Source: Actinoplanes couchii
GTDB taxonomy: Bacteria; Actinomycetota; Actinomycetes; Mycobacteriales; Micromonosporaceae
Assembly: GCF_016862075.1 (NCBI RefSeq)
Contig: NZ_BOMG01000041.1
Location: forward strand, 62,001 to 126,000
Direction: 5' to 3'
Length of the DNA stretch: 64,000 bases
Each line of letters opens with the position of its first letter. The first letter of the stretch is position 1. The notes beneath the pieces were generated by a model that searched no databases, was not told where the DNA came from, and saw nothing but the letters and a program-made list of their open reading frames with translations. The position numbers were made by a program, and so were the translations under genes. This document shows, piece by piece, positions 9,610 through 18,066 of the stretch.

Positions 9610-10386
9610 TCAGACCTCGACGGTTTCGGTATCGGGGATGTGGAAGATCGAGCGCGGTGCCCGGCCGAAGGCCTCGACGCTCTGGCAGTACTTGGAGACC
9701 CGCACGACCGACATGTTCAGCCGGGCGGCCAGATCGGTGAGCCAGTACGGCACCCGTTCGTTGGCCTTGAACTCGATCACCGACAGCCGGGCCGGCACGA
9801 TCAGCCGGTTCTCGGTCTCGGCGGCGAAGTCGAAGTCCCGGTCCCGGCCGCGGATCCGGTGGTCGAAGGTGACCCGCAGGCCCAGGTCGGACTCCCGCCC
9901 GACGAACGCCTCCCGCTGGTAACCGGTCATCGCGACCGGCCGCAGGTCCAGCATCGTGACCAGTTCCAGGACCTCTTCGACGAAGGCCGTCGAGGACGGG
10001 TCGTGGTCGATCATCCGCCGCCTGTCGCACAGGTCACGGGCCAGGTGGTACGGCAGCGCCACCCGCCGTTTCTGGGTGACCCGGTTGACCCGCTGCTTGA
10101 TCTCGACGTGCACCTCGGTGTCGTCGCCGACGTTCGTGCGGTCCCCGTAGTGCCGGACCCGCAGTTTGCGCCGGAACTTCAGCCCCTCGATCTTCTCCCA
10201 GTAGAACCGCAGGTCACGGGTGTCGTAGTAGGTGCTCCACACCCCGTACCCACCGGCGGTGGCGTGACTGTCGGCATCCATCCGGGCGGCTACCTCGGCC
10301 CGCAGTTCCGGGATCTGATCGCTCGGCAACAGGTACTTGATCTCGTACCTGTTGAACGAGCGGAGAGCGCTCGACGGTGGTCTCAT
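9610..10386 (-). CDS. VTC-domain polyphosphate polymerase-like protein
   Basis: 258 residues. Matches the VTC catalytic tunnel domain known from yeast vacuolar polyphosphate polymerase: EIKYLLP at the N-terminus, STYYDTRDLRFYWEK, FRRKLRVRHYG, VEIKQRVNRVTQKRR and IEFKANERVPYWL, giving the alternating basic and acidic residues that line the triphosphate tunnel. Soluble, no membrane segment. First gene of the operon with DUF4956 and CotH. It could make polyphosphate or bind phosphate polymers for a partner; activity not proven by sequence. Confidence 0.85.
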   Translation of the reverse strand: MRPPSSALRSFNRYEIKYLLPSDQIPELRAEVAARMDADSHATAGGYGVWSTYYDTRDLRFYWEKIEGLKFRRKLRVRHYGDRTNVGDDTEVHVEIKQRVNRVTQKRRVALPYHLARDLCDRRRMIDHDPSSTAFVEEVLELVTMLDLRPVAMTGYQREAFVGRESDLGLRVTFDHRIRGRDRDFDFAAETENRLIVPARLSVIEFKANERVPYWLTDLAARLNMSVVRVSKYCQSVEAFGRAPRSIFHIPDTETVEV

Positions 10387-10551
10387 GCCCCATATCTAGG
10401 GTTACCGGGAACAAGGGAAGCTCGATGAATCCTGTGAATCACGTGAGAACGCCAGGTGAACACCCGGTGGATCTACTTCAACGGCGGTAGTGATCGCTAC
10501 CACCGTTGCAGGACGCCCGTACCGCGGCCCGGCACTACCGTGGAAAGCGCC
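10387..10551. promoter_or_regulatory. Divergent promoter region, VTC operon / DesK-type kinase
   Basis: 165 bp between two head-to-head start codons. It must hold promoters in both directions. A GGAAAG ribosome-binding site (10542-10547) lies 4 bp before the kinase ATG 10552. No convincing operator palindrome was seen. Confidence 0.4.
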
Positions 10552-11739
10552 ATGGACAGCAACATGAACGGCCTGATCTGGCCCATCCCCCGCGCCTGGG
10601 CCGCCCGGCACCCGACGATCATCGACTCGCTGCTCGCGGTGACGCTGTGCGCGTTCGCCGCCACCGCCTATCTCAAGGCCGAGACCCTGCCCGACGGCCG
10701 CCGGATGACCACCTTCGACCTGATCGTCTCGGTGGTGGCCGCCGGAGCGGTGGCCGGCCGGCGGCGGTTCCCGCGCACCCTGCTGATCCTGGTCACCGCC
10801 GGGCTGGCCGCGCAGTACACCATCACCCAGAACCGCATCCCGCTGCTGATCATGGCCGGGGCGATCGTGTCGTACACCGTCGCCTCCCGCACCGACCGCC
10901 GCACCACCTGGATGCACATCGCCGGCAGCGGCTTCGCCCTCTACCTCGCCGACGCCATCCGCAGCCGAGACCTGTTCGCCCTGGACAGCCTGCCGGTGCT
11001 CACCTTCCTCAGCATGGCCGCCGCGTTCGGCGACGCCACCCGCAGCCGCCGCGCCTACCTCGCCGAGGTGGAGGAACGCGCCCGCCGCGCCGAACAGACC
11101 CGCGAGGAGGAGGCGCAGCGCCGGGTCATCCAGGAACGGCTGCGCATCGCCCGGGAACTGCACGACGTGGTCGCCCACCACATCGCGGTGATCAGCGTGC
11201 AGGCCGCCGCGGCCAGCCATCTGCTGGACAAACGGCCCGAACAGGTGCGCCCGGCCCTGGATCTGATCCGGCACTCCGGCGACGACGTACTGAAGGAACT
11301 GTCGTCGATCGTCGGGGTCCTGCGGCAGTCCGACGACCCGGTGGTGACCACCGAACCCACCCCCGGCCTGTCCCGGCTGCCCGCCCTGCTCGACACCCTG
11401 CGCGCGACCGGGCTGGACGTCCGTCTCCAGTCGTGCGGCACCGAACGGGAACTGCCGGCGATGGCCGACCTGGCCGCCTACCGGATCACGCAGGAGGCGC
11501 TCACCAACGCCCACAAGTACGGCACCGGCTCCACCGCACTGACCCTCACCTGGGACAACCGGGGCCTGACCATCGAGGTGATCAATCCGGCCCGGGGCGA
11601 TCGGGCCGCGGGCTCCGGGTACGGCATCGTCGGGATGCGGGAACGGGCCGTCGCCGCGGGCGGAACACTGGAGGCCGGCGAAACGGGTGACGGGCGGTTC
11701 CGGCTGCTCGCCGTACTACCTTTTGAGGAAAAATCGTGA
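10552..11739 (+). CDS. Sensor histidine kinase, NarL/DesK type (HisKA_3)
   Basis: 395 residues from ATG 10552 (GGAAAG ribosome site just upstream; an earlier ATG at 10456 lacks one). Four to five membrane helices in residues 20-160 form the sensor part, followed by a short coiled coil and the dimerisation/phosphoacceptor motif RIARELHDVVAHH with H204. The HATPase domain shows AYRITQEALTNAHKYG (N box) and GYGIVGMRERA (G box). Overlaps the response regulator gene by GTGA, so the two form one unit. It probably senses a membrane or envelope signal; the RND permease gene just downstream is a candidate target. Confidence 0.9.
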   Translation: MDSNMNGLIWPIPRAWAARHPTIIDSLLAVTLCAFAATAYLKAETLPDGRRMTTFDLIVSVVAAGAVAGRRRFPRTLLILVTAGLAAQYTITQNRIPLLIMAGAIVSYTVASRTDRRTTWMHIAGSGFALYLADAIRSRDLFALDSLPVLTFLSMAAAFGDATRSRRAYLAEVEERARRAEQTREEEAQRRVIQERLRIARELHDVVAHHIAVISVQAAAASHLLDKRPEQVRPALDLIRHSGDDVLKELSSIVGVLRQSDDPVVTTEPTPGLSRLPALLDTLRATGLDVRLQSCGTERELPAMADLAAYRITQEALTNAHKYGTGSTALTLTWDNRGLTIEVINPARGDRAAGSGYGIVGMRERAVAAGGTLEAGETGDGRFRLLAVLPFEEKS

Positions 11740-12404
11740 TTCGTGTACTGCTCGCCGACGACCAGGCCCTGATCCGGGCCGGCTACCGGATGATCCTCGA
11801 CTCCGAACCGGACATCGAGATCGTCGGCGAGGCCATGGACGGGCGCGAGGCCGTCGAACTGGCCCGCACCGCCCGCGCCGACGTGGTCCTGATGGACATC
11901 CGGATGCCCGGCATGGACGGCATCGAGGCCACCCGCCGGATCGCCGCCGACGACGACCTGGCCGGCGTGCGCATCCTGGTCCTCACCACGTTCGAGAACG
12001 ACGACAACGTGATGCTCGCCGTCCGGGCCGGCGCCAGCGGTTTCCTCGGCAAGGGGGTCGGCGCCGACGAACTCATCCACGCCGTCCGGGTCGTCGCCGC
12101 CGGGGACGCCCTGCTCTCCCCGAAAGCCACCCGCGGCCTGCTCGACCACCTCACCGCCCAGCCCGGCCCCGGGCCCGCCGTCACCACCACCGCCCTGGAC
12201 GACCTCACCCACCGGGAACGTGAGGTGCTGGTGCTCGTCGCCAACGGCTACACCAACGAGGAGATCGGCGAGCGCCTCTTCCTGTCCCCGCTGACCGCGA
12301 AAACCCACGTCAACCGCGCCATGACCAAACTGGGCGTACGGGACCGCGCACAGCTCGTGGTGGTCGCGTACCAGAGCGGACTGGTCAACGTGCCCCGCGG
12401 CTGA
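11736..12404 (+). CDS. Response regulator, NarL/FixJ family
   Basis: 222 residues. Receiver domain with the acidic pair DD near residue 9, phosphoacceptor D54 (VVLMDIRMPGMDG), T/S in LVLTTFEND and the conserved lysine in GKGVG. C-terminal LuxR-type helix-turn-helix LTHREREVLVLVANGYTNEEIGERL is split here by its two helices; it ends in KTHVNRAMTKLGVRDRAQ. Starts at GTG inside the kinase stop codon. Cytosolic DNA-binding partner of the upstream kinase. Confidence 0.92.
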   Translation: MIRVLLADDQALIRAGYRMILDSEPDIEIVGEAMDGREAVELARTARADVVLMDIRMPGMDGIEATRRIAADDDLAGVRILVLTTFENDDNVMLAVRAGASGFLGKGVGADELIHAVRVVAAGDALLSPKATRGLLDHLTAQPGPGPAVTTTALDDLTHREREVLVLVANGYTNEEIGERLFLSPLTAKTHVNRAMTKLGVRDRAQLVVVAYQSGLVNVPRG

Positions 12405-12452
12405 GCGGACGCTGAGAGCACACCCACAGCGGTGGTATTGCGTGTCCACAGC

Positions 12453-12468
12453 TACCGCACACGCGGTA
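12453..12468. promoter_or_regulatory. Inverted repeat upstream of RND permease
   Basis: TACCGC (12453-12458), 4-bp spacer, GCGGTA (12463-12468), 58 bp before the GTG start of the permease. A plausible binding site for a regulator such as the upstream NarL-type protein, but the arms are short and CG-rich, so chance is possible. Confidence 0.3.
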
Positions 12469-12526
12469 CCGGATCGGACTCCCGCTGGACGACGAATCCG
12501 GCACCGGAATTTTCCAGACTTCTGGT

Positions 12527-15500
12527 GTGTCGATATTCGCCCGTCTCAGCCTCGCCAACCGCAAACTGGTGGCCATCGTCGCCGCTCTCGTCGTAGCGCT
12601 CGGCTGCTACGCGGCGGCCTCCCTGAAACAGCAGCTGCTGCCCGACCTGTCGTTCCCGGCGGTCACCGTGTCCGCCGCCTACCCCGGCGCCGGGCCGGAG
12701 GTCGTCGAGCAGCAGGTCACCGTCCCGATCGAGGACGCCGTCGGGAACCTGACCGGTGTCGAGTCGATGAGCTCCACCAGCCGGCAGGGCTCCACCCTGG
12801 TCATGCTGTCGTTCGCCTTCGGCACCGACATCGACGACGCGTCCGCGCAGGTCACCCAGGCTCTCGCCAAGGCCCGCCTGCCGCAGGACGTCGACCCGCA
12901 GGTGATGACCGGCAGCACCGGCGACATGCCGACGATGACCCTGGCCGCCACCGGCACCACCGCCGAGGCTCTGAACAGCCACGTCGTGCCCGCCCTGCAG
13001 GCCGTCGACGGCGTCAACGAGGTCTCCGTCTCCGGCGCCCGCGAACAGACCGTCACCGTCACGCCTGCCAAGCCGGCCGACACCCAGGCCATCGCGACCG
13101 CCCTGAGCACTCTCGGCGGCACCTCCGCGGCCGGGTCGATCACCTCGGACGGGCGCGACCTCAGCCTCGCCGTCGGCTCCGCGGTCACCTCCCTGGACCA
13201 GATCAAGAACCTCTGGATCACCTCCGGTACGACTCCGGAACAGCTGAAGGACATCGCCGCTGTCGAACTGACCGACGCTCCGGCGACCTCGATCACCCGT
13301 ACCAACGGGGAACCCAGCCTCGGCGTCTCGCTCACCATGGACCACGGCGGCAGCTCCTCCGCCATCTCCACCGACGTCCGCGACCTGCTCCCCGACCTGA
13401 CGAAGCAGCTCGGTGACGGCGCCGCCCTGACCGTCGTCTCGGACAACGGCCCGGCCGTCAAGGAATCCGTCGACGGCCTGCTCGAAGAGGGCGCGCTCGG
13501 CCTGCTGATGGCCGTACTCATCATCGTGATGTTCCTGCGGTCCGCCCGGTCCACCCTGGTCACCGCGGTATCGATCCCACTGTCCCTGCTGATCGCACTG
13601 ATCGCCCTCTGGGCCGGCGACTACTCGCTGAACATCCTCACTCTCGGCGGCCTCACCATCGCTGTCGGGCGGGTGGTCGACGACTCGATCGTGGTCCTGG
13701 AGAACATCAAACGGCATCTCGGGTACGGCGAGGACCGCCGCGACGCGGTGATCACCGCCGTTCGTGAGGTCGCCTCCGCCGTCACCTCGTCCACCCTCAC
13801 CACCGTCGCGGTGTTCCTGCCCATCGCGTTCGTCAGCGGCATGGTCGGCGAACTGTTCGGCTCCTTCTCGATCACCGTCACCGTCGCCATGCTCGCCTCG
13901 CTGCTGGTGTCGCTCACCGTCGTCCCGGCGCTCGCCTTCTGGTTCCTCAAGGCCCCGAAGGACTCCGCCGGCGTCGACCCCGACGAGTACCGGCAGCGCG
14001 TCGAGGCCGAGGAGCGCCAGGGCCGCCTGCAGCGGATGTACCTGCCGGTCATCAATTTCTCGGTACGCCGCCGCAAAACCGTCCTCGGCATCGCCGGCGC
14101 CCTGCTGATCCTCACCGTCTTCATGGCCGGCGGGCTGAAGACCAGCTTCATCGACAGCGACGAGGCGACCAGCCTCAGCGTCACCCAGACCCTGCCGCCC
14201 GGCACCGACCTGACCACCACCGACAAGGCCGCCCAGCAGGTCGAGAAGGTCGTCGCCGACCTGGACGGCGTCGAGTCCTACCAGGTCACCATCGGCTCCG
14301 GCGGCAACTTCTTCGGCGGCGCGGGCGGCGGCAACAGCGTCTCCTACACCCTGAACCTCGCGGAGGACGCCTCCGCCACCGAGGTCTCGGACACCCTCTC
14401 GGCCGCGGTCGGCAAGATCACCGGCGCCGGTGAGATCAGCGTCGGCTCCGCGGGCGGCGGCTTCGGCGGCAGCGACATCGAGGTGTCCGTCACCGCCGAC
14501 GACGACGCCACCCTCAAGACCGCCACCGCCGCGGTCGCCGACACCCTGGCCGGCGTCACCGAGGTCACCGGCGTCAGCAGCGACCTGTCCGAGAGCGCCC
14601 CGCAGATCAGCATCGTCGCCAAGGGTGAGGCGGCGGCCCGCGCCGGCCTCACCGACCAGGCCATCGTGTCGTCGCTGCGGCAGGCCGTGCAGGGCAGCAC
14701 CGTCACCCGGGTCACCCTGGACGGCAGCGAGCACGAGGTCGTCGTCACCACCGGCGCCGACGCCCCCACCAGCCTCGCCCAGGTCAAGGCGCTCACCCTG
14801 ATGACCGCCACCGGCCCGGTACGCCTGGACAAGGTCGCCACCGTCACCCAGGTCGACGGCCCGGTCCAGCGCACCCGCATCGACGGCGACCGCACCAACA
14901 CGGTCACCGCCACCCCGGTCGGCGACGACACCGGCGCCGCCAGCACGGCCGTCCAGACCGCCCTCGACGGCCTCGAACTGCCGGCCGGGGCGTCGTACGA
15001 GATGGGTGGTGTGACCTCCCAGCAGGACGAGGCGTTCGTCCAGCTCGGCCTGGCCATCGTGATCGCCATCGCCCTGGTGTTCCTGATCCTGGTGGCGGTG
15101 TTCCGTAGCATCCGGCAGACCTTCGTCCTGCTGGTGTCCATCCCGTTCGCGTTCGTCGGCGCCATCGCCCTGCTGCTGGTCACCGACACCGCCCTGGGTG
15201 TGGCCGCCCTGATCGGCATCCTGATGCTGATCGGCATCGTGGTCACCAACGCGATCGTCCTGATGGACCTGATCAACCAGTACCGCGAACGCGGCATGAG
15301 CGTCACCGAGGCGGTCGTCGAAGGCGGCCTGCGCCGGCTGCGGCCCATCCTGATGACCGCCCTGGCCACCATCTTCGCGCTGCTCCCGATGGCCCTGGGC
15401 ATCACCGGCGCGGGCGGTTTCATCTCCCAGCCCCTCGCGGTCGTGGTGATCGGCGGCCTGGTCAGCTCGACGCTGCTGACCCTGGTCCTGATCCCGGTCC

Positions 15501-15589
15501 TCTACACGATGGCCGAGTCCCGCCGGGACCGCGCCACCACCCGCCCGGAGCCGGCCCCCGCCGAGCCCGAGCTGGTGACGATCGGCTGA
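12527..15589 (+). CDS. RND efflux permease, HAE1/AcrB-like
   Basis: 1020 residues, the normal length of AcrB/SwrC-type permeases. Membrane helix 1 is residues 12-30; a large extracytoplasmic loop follows; helices 2-6 cover about 325-480; a second loop and helices 8-12 reach residue 1000. The proton-relay aspartates stand in helix 4 (GRVVDDSIVVLENI) and the helix 6/12 segments GMVGELFGSFS and MALGITGAGGFISQP fit. A glycine-rich stretch FFGGAGGGNSV lies in the second loop. No adaptor (MFP) gene adjoins, as usual in bacteria without an outer membrane. Drug, lipid or metabolite export. GTG start; two-component pair upstream. Confidence 0.9.
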   Translation: MSIFARLSLANRKLVAIVAALVVALGCYAAASLKQQLLPDLSFPAVTVSAAYPGAGPEVVEQQVTVPIEDAVGNLTGVESMSSTSRQGSTLVMLSFAFGTDIDDASAQVTQALAKARLPQDVDPQVMTGSTGDMPTMTLAATGTTAEALNSHVVPALQAVDGVNEVSVSGAREQTVTVTPAKPADTQAIATALSTLGGTSAAGSITSDGRDLSLAVGSAVTSLDQIKNLWITSGTTPEQLKDIAAVELTDAPATSITRTNGEPSLGVSLTMDHGGSSSAISTDVRDLLPDLTKQLGDGAALTVVSDNGPAVKESVDGLLEEGALGLLMAVLIIVMFLRSARSTLVTAVSIPLSLLIALIALWAGDYSLNILTLGGLTIAVGRVVDDSIVVLENIKRHLGYGEDRRDAVITAVREVASAVTSSTLTTVAVFLPIAFVSGMVGELFGSFSITVTVAMLASLLVSLTVVPALAFWFLKAPKDSAGVDPDEYRQRVEAEERQGRLQRMYLPVINFSVRRRKTVLGIAGALLILTVFMAGGLKTSFIDSDEATSLSVTQTLPPGTDLTTTDKAAQQVEKVVADLDGVESYQVTIGSGGNFFGGAGGGNSVSYTLNLAEDASATEVSDTLSAAVGKITGAGEISVGSAGGGFGGSDIEVSVTADDDATLKTATAAVADTLAGVTEVTGVSSDLSESAPQISIVAKGEAAARAGLTDQAIVSSLRQAVQGSTVTRVTLDGSEHEVVVTTGADAPTSLAQVKALTLMTATGPVRLDKVATVTQVDGPVQRTRIDGDRTNTVTATPVGDDTGAASTAVQTALDGLELPAGASYEMGGVTSQQDEAFVQLGLAIVIAIALVFLILVAVFRSIRQTFVLLVSIPFAFVGAIALLLVTDTALGVAALIGILMLIGIVVTNAIVLMDLINQYRERGMSVTEAVVEGGLRRLRPILMTALATIFALLPMALGITGAGGFISQPLAVVVIGGLVSSTLLTLVLIPVLYTMAESRRDRATTRPEPAPAEPELVTIG

Positions 15590-15594
15590 CCGGA

Positions 15595-15641
15595 ACAGAT
15601 CGGCGGGGGTCACCTTTCACCGGTGGCCCCCGCCGATCTGT
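15595..15641. terminator. Strong hairpin terminator after RND permease
   Basis: Perfect 15-bp arms 15595-15609 and 15627-15641; the inner bases (CACC/GGTG) extend the stem to about 20 bp with a 7-nt loop. Confidence 0.85.
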
Positions 15642-15725
15642 CGTGATCGTCTTTTGTGGATACTTTTGTCCCGATCCTCTATGTTGGCGGAACAGTGTTT
15701 CCCTCAACGAAACAGGGGGCCGGGC

Positions 15726-16235
15726 ATGCTCACCGTGCTCTTCGGATCGATCGCCGTGGCCGAAGCCGTCGTGCTGGGCCTGGTCATCGCCCTGCACAGG
15801 CGCCGCCCCGACACCGCGTCGCTGCTGCCGGCAGCCGTGATCCTGGCCCTGATCTGGGACAACGCCATCGTCGCCACCGGCACCGCAATCGGCGCCGGTG
15901 ACACCCTGCGGGCCCTGTCCTACCCCCGCTTCGTCGCACACGCCCTGCTGGTGCCCCTGCTGATCCCGGTCGGTGTCGCCCTCTGCCGGGCCCACGGCAT
16001 CCGGTTTCTGAGCAACCGCCCGGTCAGAGCCGCCTCGACCACCCTGACGGTGACCCTGATCGCGGTAGGCCTCTGGCAGGACGTCCGAACCCTCGACCTG
16101 CAACCGATGTCGTACGCGGGAACCCTGCGCTACACCAACGAGGCAGCCCACGGAGCCCCCATCCCCGCCGTGGCCACCATCCTGGTGCTGATCGTGCTGG
16201 GCGCCATCCTGCTGTCCAGAACCCGAAGCCCCTGA
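15726..16235 (+). CDS. Integral membrane protein, probably truncated by in-frame TGA
   Basis: 169 residues from ATG 15726 (AGGGGG about 8 bp upstream). Hydrophobic helices: VLFGSIAVAEAVVLGLVIAL, AAVILALIWDNAIVATG, FVAHALLVPLLIPVGVALC, TTLTVTLIAVGLW and VATILVLIVLGAILL. The reading frame continues past TGA 16233-16235 for 57 more sense codons containing another membrane helix, so the intact protein was probably about 227 residues (see the next entry). No family recognised. Confidence 0.6.
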   Translation: MLTVLFGSIAVAEAVVLGLVIALHRRRPDTASLLPAAVILALIWDNAIVATGTAIGAGDTLRALSYPRFVAHALLVPLLIPVGVALCRAHGIRFLSNRPVRAASTTLTVTLIAVGLWQDVRTLDLQPMSYAGTLRYTNEAAHGAPIPAVATILVLIVLGAILLSRTRSP

Positions 16236-16409
16236 CTCCTGGCCGGTTCACTGGCGATGTTCGTGGCCGCGGCCCTGGGCGTACTGGCGTTCTGGCTGGG
16301 CAACGTAGGCGAACTACTGCTGATCCTCGGCATCTACGCCACAGCCGCCCGGACTCCACAGCCGACGTCGGTGAGCCCGCCCGTGACCGCACAGCACACC
16401 GGCGCCTGA
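16236..16409 (+). pseudogene. In-frame 3' continuation of the membrane protein
   Basis: Same frame as the preceding gene, open from 16236 to TGA 16407-16409. It encodes LLAGSLAMFVAAALGVLAF plus GNVGELLLILGIYATAA, i.e. further membrane helix material, then a proline-rich tail. An ATG at 16257 has no clear ribosome site. The simplest reading is one gene with a TGG-to-TGA change at 16233-16235; a base-calling error or true stop readthrough are alternatives. Confidence 0.5.
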
Positions 16410-16433
16410 ACACACGCACTGCCGGGCGACCGC

Positions 16434-17009
16434 CTATTGGCGCATGACCCAGATCGGCAGCGGATCACTCACCTCGGCGACCACTTCCCAGCCGGCCCGG
16501 CGGTAGAACTCCACGTTCTCGGGCCTACTGGTCTCCAGGTAAGCGGGAAGCCCATCGGCAGCGGCCCGCCGAAGCCCTTCGGCCATGACGACCCGCCCCA
16601 GCCGACGCCCAGCAGCAGCCGGATGAGTCCCGAGCACCCCGAGATACCAGAACGGCAGACTGGGAAACGCGGCATGGACCGCATCGTCATACCGCCGCAC
16701 CCGTTCCCGAGCGTCTGCCGAAAGCCCCGAGATCTCCGAGACCTCGGCGTCTACCGGTTCGTCGCCGCCCGGAGGCTCCCAGATGGCGACCGAGGCCCCA
16801 CCTTCAACGGTCCAGATGGCTTTCCTATGAACCCGCTTGTCAAAGAGATGCCCGAAGAAGGCTCCCGCCTGCCCCGCATAGTCCGCATCGGCGGGAAAGA
16901 GAAACCGTAGAACCGGATCCCTCACAAACGCAGCAACGAGCGTCCCCACAACCCGTTCCCGATCCCTGACCCCAGCAACAGAAACCCCCGAGCCCACAGT
17001 CACGCCCAT
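16434..17009 (-). CDS. GNAT family N-acetyltransferase
   Basis: 191 residues from ATG 17009 (an in-frame GTG at 17024 is an alternative). The acetyl-CoA site is visible as LGTHPAAAGRRLGRVVMAEG (the R/Q-x-x-G-x-A motif region), and the C-terminal strand is AYLETSRPENVEFYRRAGW, typical of motif B. The N-terminus VVGTLVAAFVRDPVLRFLFP is typical of the small-molecule GNAT subgroup. Stand-alone gene, acceptor unknown. Confidence 0.85.
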   Translation of the reverse strand: MGVTVGSGVSVAGVRDRERVVGTLVAAFVRDPVLRFLFPADADYAGQAGAFFGHLFDKRVHRKAIWTVEGGASVAIWEPPGGDEPVDAEVSEISGLSADARERVRRYDDAVHAAFPSLPFWYLGVLGTHPAAAGRRLGRVVMAEGLRRAAADGLPAYLETSRPENVEFYRRAGWEVVAEVSDPLPIWVMRQ

Positions 17010-17104
17010 GAACACTACCGCCACCCCTAGACCATCCTAGGAGGCTGGGCTCCTCCCTGATCCGGGGCGCCTGGCTTGCGGGGCGTGGCGGGACGGGTGG
17101 ATTT

Positions 17105-18016
17105 CTAGGATGCCGTTGGGCGTACCACCTCTTGCAGGGTTTGCTCCGGGGTTCTCGGGGTCGGTGGGGTGACCGTCAGCTGGGACTCCAGGGCGTCCAG
17201 AGCCTCCCGCAGCTTCGCTATCTGGTGGTGGGCCGTGGTGTCGACCGGCGGGGGCTCCATCGGGATGGGTGGGCCGGCCTGTTTGCCGCGGCTGGCCGCC
17301 TGTTCCGCCTCGTGGGCCTCCTGCAGCGCGGTCAGGACCAGGCCGACCAGCAGGTTGGTCAGCAGGAAGCAGGCGGCGACCATGTACGACACGTAGTACG
17401 GGACGGCCCACGGGGTGACGTCCCGGCCGTTCTCCAGGATGTCGGTGATGCCGTCCAGGGAGAGCAGCAGGAACAGGCTCAGCATGGCCTGTCCTACCGT
17501 TCCGTACTTGTCCGGCTCGGCCTTGCCGAAGAGCATCCAGCCGAGCATCGCGTAGCCGTATATCACCAGCACCGTGATCAGCAGGAAGCTGCCCAGGCCG
17601 GGGAGGCTCTTACGGATGCCCACCAGGATGACCCGCAGGCTGGGGAACAGGCGGAAGGCCCGGACGATGCGGGCCAGCCGCAGGAGTCTGAGCAGGGTGA
17701 CGTTCTCGCGGATGCCGGGGATCAGCGGGGCCACGATGATCGCCAGGTCGAAGATGTTCCAGCCGTCGCGGAAGAAGCTCGACGGGCGGTTCAGGCAGGC
17801 GCCGAAGCGGATCAGCAACTCGCCGACAAAACCGGCTATGCACAGGTGCTCTATCAACTTCAGGTATGGTCCCGCGACGGCCGCGACACTGGAGTACGTC
17901 TCCAGGCCGAGGCACGTCGCGTTGACCGCGATGACAGCGAATCCGGCGATGCTGAACCAGGGCGCGCCGACTATCGCCAGACAGCGCGCTGCCAGGTCTC
18001 TTCTGAGCGTTCTCAG
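17105..18016 (-). CDS. Voltage-gated cation channel, NaChBac-like, start unresolved
   Basis: One-domain, six-helix Ion_trans channel. S1 is WFSIAGFAVIAVNATCLGLE, S2 has CIAGFVGELLIRFGA, S3 GWNIFDLAIIVAPLI, and S4 LLRLLRLARIVRAFRLF carries regularly spaced arginines. The pore loop reads LLLSLDGITDIL where sodium-channel relatives have a TLESW-type filter, so Glu is replaced by Asp and Trp by Ile. The C-terminus ends in a short coiled coil. No ATG/GTG/TTG lies before S1: the first is a TTG at 17857, after S1. CTG 18016 has GGGAG 7 nt upstream and is given as start (303 residues); ATC 18019 is the alternative. A 13-codon frame (ATG 18054, TGA 18013-18015) overlaps the start. Confidence 0.7.
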   Translation of the reverse strand: MRTLRRDLAARCLAIVGAPWFSIAGFAVIAVNATCLGLETYSSVAAVAGPYLKLIEHLCIAGFVGELLIRFGACLNRPSSFFRDGWNIFDLAIIVAPLIPGIRENVTLLRLLRLARIVRAFRLFPSLRVILVGIRKSLPGLGSFLLITVLVIYGYAMLGWMLFGKAEPDKYGTVGQAMLSLFLLLSLDGITDILENGRDVTPWAVPYYVSYMVAACFLLTNLLVGLVLTALQEAHEAEQAASRGKQAGPPIPMEPPPVDTTAHHQIAKLREALDALESQLTVTPPTPRTPEQTLQEVVRPTAS

Positions 18017-18066
18017 GATGCGTCTCCCAGCCGAATCTTCGCGAACGGCCGCATCCTATGACATAA

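Noticed and set aside
12452..15613. Minus-strand open frame of 1053 codons antisense to the RND permease
   Set aside because: Protein is Gly/Asp/Gln-rich with no domain and matches third-position GC bias of the permease on the other strand; a codon-bias shadow.
17039..17054. AGGAG/CTCCT hairpin
   Set aside because: Five-base stem only, no T tract; too weak to call a terminator.
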